Shown: one piece after another, positions 4,112-10,565 of the stretch | Layout: each line of letters opens with the position of its first letter | Numbering within the stretch: position 1 is the stretch's first letter | NCBI GenBank assembly: GCA_030040695.1 | Contig: JASHTE010000079.1 | Location: forward strand, 1-10,565 | From: Vulcanimicrobiota bacterium | GTDB taxonomy: Bacteria > Vulcanimicrobiota > Vulcanimicrobiia > Vulcanimicrobiales > Vulcanimicrobiaceae | Direction of reading: 5' to 3' | DNA: 10,565 nt | The notes under the pieces: model-generated | Databases searched by the model: none | Told to the model about the DNA's origin: nothing | What the model saw: the letters and a program-made list of their open reading frames with translations, nothing else | Translations under genes and position numbers: made by a program

Positions 4112-6676
4112 TTGGTAACCTCAATTGAGACAGGTGTGGCTCTCAATGATGACGACGCCAGGACGGCGTCCGGCCCAACGCCCGCCTCTCGCCCTATCGT
4201 ACGTTTGCTGCGCCAAGGTGGACTCGTGTTCGCGGGATCCATGGCGCTCAATCTGTGCGGCTTCCTCTTCCAGATGACGGCGAGTCGCGCTCTCGGAGTC
4301 GGAGCGTACGGTGTCTTCTACTCGCTCGCGGCCCTCGTGATGATCGCAGGGCTGCCGGGCGCGCTCGCCTCTCCGATTATCGTACGGGCGGTCGCCGAGC
4401 TGCGCGCGCGGGACGAGCGGCACGTCTCCGTCCTCGAGCGCGACGTAGCGCGCGCGGTTGGTGCGGCTTCGTTCATCTATATAGCGTTCGGAATTGCACT
4501 CGCTCCGCTCATAGCGAGATTTCTTCACGTGCCGGTCTGGACGATTTCCCTGGCCGGCGTTCTAGCCGCTGCCGGACTCTGGAGCGGCGCATTTCGCGCA
4601 ATCGCGCAGGGCATGCAGGCGTTCGGCGTGTTCTCGCTGTCGAGCGCCGTCGAGGGAGCTGCGAAGGTTCTCGCGCTCGCTATGATGATGCTACTCGGCT
4701 TCGGCGTTTTCGGCGGCCTCTGCGGCCTGCTCGCGGGTACGCTTTGCGGTCTTGCCGTCGTGCTCTGGTTTCTCGGCAGGCACTCGGGCGGCTCGGAGCA
4801 TCGCTGCACGTACGACTGGCAGAACATTCGCAGCTCAACGTTAGGCGCCGGCGCGCTCATGCTCGCCACGACGGTCGTCGGGAGTGTCGACGTGCTCGTC
4901 GTCAAGCACTTCTTCGATGCGCACGAGGCGGGCCTCTACGCGGCGGCAGCCCTCGGTGGGAAGACAGTGCTCTTCGCCTCCGCTTTCCTTCCGACGGTCC
5001 TTTTGCCGAGCGTGACGCACGGCCATACGAAAGGCGAGCGCACGCGCGACCTTCTCTGGTACGCGATCGCCGCGTTTCTCGCCGTTGCTGCGGTCGGGAT
5101 GCTCGTGCTCTCCGTCTGGGGAAAGCTCTTCATCCATATTCTCGTCGGTAGCTCGTACGACGGGAGCATCGCGCTGCTGCTGCCGTACGCGGCGGCGATG
5201 CTCATCTTCAGTCTCACGAGTATCCTCGCATACTACGGCATCGGCAAGGGGCGTGTCGCGTTTGCCGCGCCGCTCAGCGCGGGGGTCGTGCTAACCGTCG
5301 GCGTCATGATATTCTTCCACCCGTCGACGGCGGCGGTGGTCGACGTGCTCCTCGCCGGCAATGCGGCGACGTGCGTCGCGGTCGGGTGGTCGATCCTCGC
5401 CCAAGCCACATCGAGACCGTCCGCGCTGCGCAAGCGCATCGCGGTGATCGGGCCGCTGCCGTGGACGGACGCGATCCCGGGTGGTCCCTCGTACGATACC
5501 GCCGCGTACGCTCAGCGCTTCTGCGAGTTGGGATTCACGGTGGAGGTGTGGACGAAGAAGCCGGTCCCGATCTCCGCATGTAGCTCGCCGCCATGCCCGA
5601 CCTTCGGCGTCAAGCACGTGTGGAATCGCGGGCCGCTCTCATGGCTGTCGATTGCGCTCTACGCGCTGCGCGAGCGCCCGGCCGCGATCCATTTCCAGCA
5701 CGCTGCGTTTGTGCTCGGAGACGGTGCCCTCGGCGAGATATCGTCGATGCTGCTCTGTATTGCGCTGCGCGCGATGCGCATTCCGTGTGCCGTCACCTGC
5801 AACGATGTTCCGCGCAGAGCCCAGGTGACGAGGGAGTACGTTCGGCTCCATCGCTTCGGGCTGCCTGCACCGCTCGTCCTCATCGGGCTTCGGTCACTCT
5901 TTCGAACGTTCGGGTGCTGCGCGCGCTGGGTGATCGCGCACGAGAGCGCGGTCGCCGAAACGCTCGTCGCCGACTACGGCGTTCCCCGCAGGAAGATCCT
6001 GATGCTGCCGCACAGGCCGGGGTCCGTGCACGTGCATTCGAGCATCTCTCCAAGGCTCCGCAACGGGATCTCCGAGGAGACGCGCGTGCTGCTCCATTTC
6101 GGCTTTGCCTCGCCCTACAAGGGCATCGAGGTGCTGCTCGACGCGATGGAAGCCTTCGCAAACGCAAATCTCAACATCGTGCTCCTCTTGGGAGCGGGGC
6201 CGCACCCGAAGCGTGCCGGAGCACCCGAGTACGAGGCCTACTATAGCAGCCTGATGCTCCACGCCGACGCACTTCCGAACGTTCGAAACTTGGGCTTCCT
6301 CCCCGACGACCGAGTGGAAGAGCTCCTCAAGTGCGCCGACCTCGGCGTCTTCCCGTACTTCGAGTGTCAGGGCACGAGCGGTCCGGTGAACGAGTGCATC
6401 AGCCAAGGCGTGCCGGTCATTGTCTCGAAGCCCATCAGTAGGGTGATTCCGTGCTTCGAAGCGGGCGTTTTCGAACCGACGCCCCAAGCGCTTGCCGCGA
6501 CCAGCGTTCGGTTCTTCTCCGACAGCGGTTTTGCTCGCCGCATTCGCACCGAGTGTGCGGCTCGGCGCTCGAGCTACGCTTGGAGCAACGAGCATGATTC
6601 CAGGGTCCGTGTTGCGTATCGAGCCATGATGACGGCCGATTCGCGCGACCTAGGGCCCGCGGGTGCAACCGCGTAG
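4112..6676 (+). CDS. Fusion protein: Wzx-like polysaccharide flippase + GT4-type glycosyltransferase
   Basis: The protein has 854 residues counted from TTG 4112. About 30-435 is a polytopic domain with some 12 membrane helices. It resembles Wzx/RfbX-type oligosaccharide flippases, beginning RLLRQGGLVFAGSMALNLCG and continuing ASRALGVGAYGVFYSLAAL, the typical first-helix pattern. After a short link (ATSRPSALRKR), about 440-850 reads as a soluble GT-B glycosyltransferase. It has IAVIGPLPW and a GGPSYDTAAYA glycine loop, a helix-rich N-lobe, then LHFGFASPYKGIEVLLDAM (661-679, K670-G671), GFLPDDRVEELLKCADLGVFP, and GTSGPVNECISQGVPVIVSK near the donor site. The first acidic residue of the usual EX7E motif is glutamine here; the second glutamate is present. 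I infer that the GT domain works on the cytoplasmic side, adding a sugar to a lipid-linked glycan handled by the attached flippase. Single-domain proteins are normal for both families, so the fusion is unusual. No stop or frame break separates the halves. The 3' end overlaps the next GT gene by 14 bp. Confidence 0.9.
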   Translation: MVTSIETGVALNDDDARTASGPTPASRPIVRLLRQGGLVFAGSMALNLCGFLFQMTASRALGVGAYGVFYSLAALVMIAGLPGALASPIIVRAVAELRARDERHVSVLERDVARAVGAASFIYIAFGIALAPLIARFLHVPVWTISLAGVLAAAGLWSGAFRAIAQGMQAFGVFSLSSAVEGAAKVLALAMMMLLGFGVFGGLCGLLAGTLCGLAVVLWFLGRHSGGSEHRCTYDWQNIRSSTLGAGALMLATTVVGSVDVLVVKHFFDAHEAGLYAAAALGGKTVLFASAFLPTVLLPSVTHGHTKGERTRDLLWYAIAAFLAVAAVGMLVLSVWGKLFIHILVGSSYDGSIALLLPYAAAMLIFSLTSILAYYGIGKGRVAFAAPLSAGVVLTVGVMIFFHPSTAAVVDVLLAGNAATCVAVGWSILAQATSRPSALRKRIAVIGPLPWTDAIPGGPSYDTAAYAQRFCELGFTVEVWTKKPVPISACSSPPCPTFGVKHVWNRGPLSWLSIALYALRERPAAIHFQHAAFVLGDGALGEISSMLLCIALRAMRIPCAVTCNDVPRRAQVTREYVRLHRFGLPAPLVLIGLRSLFRTFGCCARWVIAHESAVAETLVADYGVPRRKILMLPHRPGSVHVHSSISPRLRNGISEETRVLLHFGFASPYKGIEVLLDAMEAFANANLNIVLLLGAGPHPKRAGAPEYEAYYSSLMLHADALPNVRNLGFLPDDRVEELLKCADLGVFPYFECQGTSGPVNECISQGVPVIVSKPISRVIPCFEAGVFEPTPQALAATSVRFFSDSGFARRIRTECAARRSSYAWSNEHDSRVRVAYRAMMTADSRDLGPAGATA

Positions 6677-7808
6677 CCCAAGAAGCAGAAGCATCGTTCT
6701 CGTCGTCCCCGAATATCCGCCGCATCACGTCGGCGGCGGCGGCATTGCCTTCCGCGCTATCGCGCAGCATCTGTTAGCGCACTTCGAGCGCGTCACCGTC
6801 TTTGCGGGCGACTATACGGGGGCCTCGGGCAGCGAGACGAGTGGCGGCGTCACAGTCCACCGCGTGCCGCTCTATCGCACGCCCGCGAGCCGCCCCTACC
6901 TTCGAGGCTATCTTCCGCCGCGCAGGCTCCTCGATCTGCGAAAGGCGCTTCGGCATGCCCGCGCTGCCGACGTCGTGCACGTTCACGGCTGCGCGCTTCC
7001 GATCTGCGATCTGGCCGCGCGCCTCTTCTCGATAGCCGGCGTTCGCTACTTTCTCACGAATCACGGATTCCCGCGCACGCCGTACGGCAGCGACGCAGGT
7101 ATGCTCGGCGCGCTCTTTCGACTCTACGAAAGGACGCTGACGCGCGCCGCCGTCTTACGCGCGCGGCATGTTTCGGCGGTCTCCGCGTACTGCAAAGCCG
7201 ACGGACCGCTCGCCCTGCGCGACGTCGCCGTGATACCGAACGGCATCGATGAATCATGGCTCGGCGTCGAGCGCTCCGGCGCGCGGCGAGACGATACGCT
7301 GCTCTACGTCGGGCGCATCGAATACGACAAAGGGCTCGGCGTGCTCCTGGACGCGATCGCGCTCGATCCGCGGTGGAGGCTGCGCGTCATCGGAGACGAC
7401 GCCGGCTACGAACGCGCCGCGCGTGACCTCGCTGCTGCTCTCGGCGTCGCGGACCGAGTCGCGTTTCTCGGCAGACTCGATGAGCCTGCGGTTCGCGGGG
7501 AGCTGCAGGCCGCGTATGCGCTGGTCGTGCCGTCGCTCAAGGATTCGTTCGGCATCGTCGGATTGGAGGCAATGGCGCTGCGAACGCTGCTCGTCTCGAG
7601 CGACACGGGCGGCATGCGCGAGTACGCCTCTCCCTCCAACGCGCTGCTCTTCTCGACCGGAGACCCTCAGGCGCTTGCAGCGGTTCTGCGCAGCTGTCCG
7701 CTTCCTGAATCGCAGCATCAGGCTTTGACCGGCGCCGCATACGAAACGGCGACGCGCTTCACCTGGCCGCGGGTCGTACGGCAATACGACGACTGGTACG
7801 CGGCGTGA
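6663..7808 (+). CDS. Glycosyltransferase family 4 (GT-B fold)
   Basis: The protein has 381 residues, a usual GT4 length. It has VLVVPEYPPHHVGGGGIAFR (12-31), the N-lobe glycine-rich acceptor loop, HVHG (106-109), and TNHGFPRTPYG (132-142). It continues with VSAYCKAD (173-180), IPNGID (191-196), YVGRIEYDKGLGVLLDA (215-231) with R218 and K223 at the nucleotide-diphosphate site, and LKDSFGIVGLEAMA (292-305). The EX7E pair is D294 and E302, so the first position is Asp, a common variant. It should transfer a sugar from a nucleotide donor to a growing lipid-linked glycan in the cytoplasm; donor and linkage are unknown. No signal peptide or membrane helix is seen. The GTG start at 6663 lies inside the upstream gene (14-bp overlap) with AGGG at 6652-6655 as a modest ribosome binding site. 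Its stop overlaps the next gene by 4 bp (GTGA), which suggests translational coupling. Confidence 0.93.
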   Translation: MQPRSPRSRSIVLVVPEYPPHHVGGGGIAFRAIAQHLLAHFERVTVFAGDYTGASGSETSGGVTVHRVPLYRTPASRPYLRGYLPPRRLLDLRKALRHARAADVVHVHGCALPICDLAARLFSIAGVRYFLTNHGFPRTPYGSDAGMLGALFRLYERTLTRAAVLRARHVSAVSAYCKADGPLALRDVAVIPNGIDESWLGVERSGARRDDTLLYVGRIEYDKGLGVLLDAIALDPRWRLRVIGDDAGYERAARDLAAALGVADRVAFLGRLDEPAVRGELQAAYALVVPSLKDSFGIVGLEAMALRTLLVSSDTGGMREYASPSNALLFSTGDPQALAAVLRSCPLPESQHQALTGAAYETATRFTWPRVVRQYDDWYAA

Positions 7809-10565
7809 CCTTTCTTGGACTCCTCGTTCTCGTTGCCGACGCGGCTCGGCGCTGCGGCTCGATCGTTCTCGCATTTTTGCATCGCGGGGCAAACGTCGTC
7901 ATTCCGCTCTGCGGGATCGCGCTCGCGCTCCTCGTCTTTCGCGACTACCTCTTCGCCGGGACGCTGCTCTACGGAGACGCGAACTTTCTCTGGAGCCATT
8001 CGCTCCTCCGTGCCGAGTTGTGGCAACTCTTACACATCTGGCGCAGCTCGGCGGGCGGCCAGAACGGCGCCGTGATCGACGCAACGCAAAGTTACATCTT
8101 ATTGCAGGCGCTCTTCGAGTCTCTCGGGATCCCGATCTCGACCGTACTCGTCTGGCCGCTCCTCATCGCGGTCGCTTTCATCGCGTTTTGGGCGTTCGCA
8201 CGCGCGCTCGGCGCTGGGCAAGGCATCGCTGCGCTCGCGGCGCTCTTCTACGCCGGTAATCCGTGGCTGTGGGATCAAATGCTCGCGGGACATGTTGCGA
8301 TCTGTGCAGCGACTGCACTGGCGCCGTTGTTCTTGCGAGCACTCGTGCGGCTCTATCAGGGCGAGACCGCGCAAGGATGGCTGCTGCTGGCTCTCGCCGC
8401 GCTCGTGCTCCTCGCCGATTCGCGGATCTCGCTCTTCCTCTATTTGGCGTGCTTCGCAGGAGCCATAATCGGCGTAACGCGGCGGCAGTGGCGTTTCGCG
8501 ACGTTCGCTGTGCTCGCACCGTTCGCCGGCGTCGCCGCAAACGGCTGGTGGACGCTGACCTATTTGTTCGGTAAAAGCGGCGACCCGGTCCCGTGGTTCT
8601 ATCCCTCGGTCGAAGACGTCGTTTCGACGAGCGCATTCGCCGATCTCCGGCACGCGCTCGTGCTCTCCGGTTACTTCATGCACTTCGAATGGCAGCGAGC
8701 GTCGCAACTGGGAGGATTCGTCTTCGGCCTTTGGTACGTCGCGGTCGCGTTCCTGATCGTCGTGCCGACACTGCTCGCGCGCGGCCGAGTAACCGTGTGG
8801 ATCGTGCGGGTGGCGCTCCTCATCGCGCTCTTCCTGAGTATGGGCTCGCACGCATCGCCGATCGACGCCTGGCTCTACGAGCACTTTCGGCTGATGGCGC
8901 TCTTGCGCGAGCCCGTGAAGTATGGCTTTGCCGTGACGTTCTGTGCCGGCGTCCTCCTCGTGATATGGCTCCTGCGTGCGGCCGCCGCGGCACGAGTCAC
9001 CGCGACGCTGGCGGTGATCGCCGCCGTCTTTCCGATCTTTACGGGTGCGCTGGACATACCGGACGGCCACGGGTTGCAGGTATTCTCGGAGCGCGACCGG
9101 TTTCTCGAGATGCTGGCGTTCCTAGAGCGTCGCCCGGGGGCCTATCGAATCGCCGTTCTGCCGCCGTGGCTCGCGGAGCAATCGCTCGCGCCCGGCGAGT
9201 TCTTCGTTGCGAATCCGTTCGTCTTTCAGAGCGAGATCCCAGTGGTCGACGCACCGTTGATCAACACGGCGACGCCGGAATCAAGCGCCGCTTGGCAGGC
9301 GTACTATGGCCTCTACTGGGGAACCGATCCGCACCCGGCGGCGACGCTCGCCGCGTTAGGCGTTCGATACGTCGTCGTGCTCGACGACGCAGCGCTCTCA
9401 CCTGGAGCGCAGTACACGTCGTTCGCCGGCGTTCCGATCTCCCAAATCCATTACACGCTTGCGGAAGACCCTGCCTTTCGCGTCGCCTATCACGACGGTC
9501 CGTACTGGATCTACGAAGACGAAAAGTATCGTGCCCTCGTGCACGATGCCGACGAGCCGCTCGTCGTGGGGCCGATCGCTCCGGCCGTTCGCGAAGCACT
9601 CCCTGAAGGGCGCTTGGGCGACGACGTCGAGCGCAGTCAACTAGCGCCGCCGCCGAGCGGTGCCGCCTCGATCGCTAACGGTCCAATCTCGGCGTGTGTG
9701 GATACCGCGCCGTACAGCGCGATTGCGGAGGCCTATGCATCGGTCGGCGCGTTTCAAGACTGGACGCAACATTGGGTGGCGAGTGACTGGGTGATTCGCG
9801 GCGGTGACGACCTCGATCAACGGCTCCTTGCGCGCTTCGGACTTCCGTACGCCTTCACGCGCTCGAACGAGAGCATCGGCGTCACCATCCAGCCGGGTAC
9901 ACCCGGAACCGTCTTCCTGCAGCTCGGCTCGCTCGATCAGATTTCTACCGTTGACGTCCGCTTGGATGGCGAGGCGCCACGCGGATTTGTGATCGGCGAT
10001 AGCGGCTTCGAGTGGTACCGGCTCGGAAACGTTACACCGGGAGTGCACACCGTGACGATCGCGGGGAATGCCTCCGGTGTGCTCGCGCGCGCGGTCGTCG
10101 TAACGAATGCGTGCGCGCAGCCGGCAGCGCCGGCCGGCACTCGCTACGTGTTGAGTCAGCCGCTCAGCGTGCTCGCGATTGCGGAGCGGGAGCCGTTCGC
10201 GGTTGATGGAGTCCCAGAGCGCAGCGGCGCGCCGTTCAGCGTGTTTCGCGGCGTGCACGCGCTCGACACGTACGCCTCCTCCGGCACGGCCTTGAGCTCG
10301 GGCTGGGACTTGCTATCATCACCGCCCTTCCAAATCGAGCCGGGAACGGAGGCGCAAGGAGATCGGCTCATCATTCGCGGAGGCGCGGCGCCGCAGGGAG
10401 CGATACTGCACGTCGACGGCGTGCCGGCGGATACGATGACGATCGTACGATTGCAGGCATCGGGGCCCGCGCAGGGCGCTCGGCTCGGCGTGAGCGCCGG
10501 TGCGATAAACTTCTATTTCAACCTCGCGCGCCTCGGCTCACAGCGGCTCCTCGTTCCGTATCTCG
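7805..10565 (+). CDS. Large polytopic membrane protein, GT-C-like glycosyltransferase candidate, 3' end outside window
   Basis: One reading frame is open from GTG 7805 to the window end: 920 codons without a stop. About 30-415 contains roughly ten hydrophobic helices; the rest is soluble and, by topology, probably extracytoplasmic. The N-terminal part has YGDANF (56-61) in the first loop, as in GT-C enzymes that place an acidic residue there. It also has NPWLWDQMLAGH (152-163), LADSRISLFLYL (203-214) and LLREPVKYG (366-374). These resemble conserved stretches of large membrane glycosyltransferases of the YfhO/AftD-like kind. After the helices comes a segment of the type YRIAVLPPW, GVRYVVVLDD, FRVAYHDGPYWIYED (about 450-575), then beta-rich regions that may be carbohydrate-binding-like. 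If it is a GT-C enzyme, it would use polyprenyl-phosphate sugars on the outer face of the membrane. The gene starts at the GTGA overlap with the upstream GT4 gene and has no strong ribosome site of its own, so coupling is likely. The glycosyltransferase role is inferred, not proven. Confidence 0.8.
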   Translation, partial: MTFLGLLVLVADAARRCGSIVLAFLHRGANVVIPLCGIALALLVFRDYLFAGTLLYGDANFLWSHSLLRAELWQLLHIWRSSAGGQNGAVIDATQSYILLQALFESLGIPISTVLVWPLLIAVAFIAFWAFARALGAGQGIAALAALFYAGNPWLWDQMLAGHVAICAATALAPLFLRALVRLYQGETAQGWLLLALAALVLLADSRISLFLYLACFAGAIIGVTRRQWRFATFAVLAPFAGVAANGWWTLTYLFGKSGDPVPWFYPSVEDVVSTSAFADLRHALVLSGYFMHFEWQRASQLGGFVFGLWYVAVAFLIVVPTLLARGRVTVWIVRVALLIALFLSMGSHASPIDAWLYEHFRLMALLREPVKYGFAVTFCAGVLLVIWLLRAAAAARVTATLAVIAAVFPIFTGALDIPDGHGLQVFSERDRFLEMLAFLERRPGAYRIAVLPPWLAEQSLAPGEFFVANPFVFQSEIPVVDAPLINTATPESSAAWQAYYGLYWGTDPHPAATLAALGVRYVVVLDDAALSPGAQYTSFAGVPISQIHYTLAEDPAFRVAYHDGPYWIYEDEKYRALVHDADEPLVVGPIAPAVREALPEGRLGDDVERSQLAPPPSGAASIANGPISACVDTAPYSAIAEAYASVGAFQDWTQHWVASDWVIRGGDDLDQRLLARFGLPYAFTRSNESIGVTIQPGTPGTVFLQLGSLDQISTVDVRLDGEAPRGFVIGDSGFEWYRLGNVTPGVHTVTIAGNASGVLARAVVVTNACAQPAAPAGTRYVLSQPLSVLAIAEREPFAVDGVPERSGAPFSVFRGVHALDTYASSGTALSSGWDLLSSPPFQIEPGTEAQGDRLIIRGGAAPQGAILHVDGVPADTMTIVRLQASGPAQGARLGVSAGAINFYFNLARLGSQRLLVPYL

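Noticed and set aside
8099..9070. 323-aa minus-strand frame, and a 337-aa plus-strand frame at 8593-9606
   Set aside because: Both lie inside the large membrane-protein gene, are low-complexity and arginine/glutamate-rich, and match no family; the frame from 7805 has continuous hydrophobic helices and GT-C-like motifs.
1..10565. tRNA, rRNA, insertion sequence or phage genes
   Set aside because: No cloverleaf-like sequence, rRNA segment, transposase or integrase motif was found in the parts not covered by the genes listed.

Overview
The window is high-GC bacterial DNA, densely coded, with GTG and TTG starts and overlapping genes. It looks like part of a surface-polysaccharide (exopolysaccharide or O-antigen-like) locus. 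A short two-gene metabolic operon on the opposite strand interrupts it. The coding style, and a REP-like element often seen in environmental high-GC genomes and MAGs, suggest a little-studied soil- or sediment-type phylum. I considered Candidatus Eremiobacterota (WPS-2) and similar groups, but this is only an impression; no rRNA or other marker is present to fix the taxonomy.

Layout, left to right. Bases 2-262 (+) are the end of a bacterial sugar transferase of the WcaJ/WbaP/PglC superfamily, which starts glycan synthesis on undecaprenyl phosphate. An 11-bp overlap leads into a MurJ/MviN-type flippase (252-1838, +). Bases 1839-2247 carry no gene. They hold a pair of inverted REP-like elements, a tandem array of eight 28-bp units, and a hairpin that looks like the terminator of the minus-strand operon. 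On the minus strand, a LysN-type PLP aminotransferase (about 2718-3917) is followed 5 bp later by a 154-aa protein I do not recognise (2248-2712). A divergent intergenic region (3918-4111) separates this operon from a second plus-strand run.

The second plus-strand run has three overlapping genes. First is an unusual 854-aa fusion of a Wzx-like flippase to a GT4-type glycosyltransferase (4112-6676). Second is a stand-alone GT4 glycosyltransferase (6663-7808). Third is a very large polytopic membrane protein with GT-C-like features and a long extracytoplasmic C-terminal part (7805 to beyond the window end, open for 920 codons). The 14-bp and 4-bp overlaps point to one translationally coupled operon.

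Working model (inference): the sugar transferase loads the first sugar onto the lipid carrier, the GT4 enzymes extend the glycan in the cytoplasm, one or both flippases move it across the membrane, and the GT-C-like protein adds or transfers sugars on the outer side. The most distinctive items are the flippase-GT fusion, a MurJ relative lacking several charged residues important in E. coli MurJ, and the 28-bp array that seems to have grown from one end of a REP-like element.
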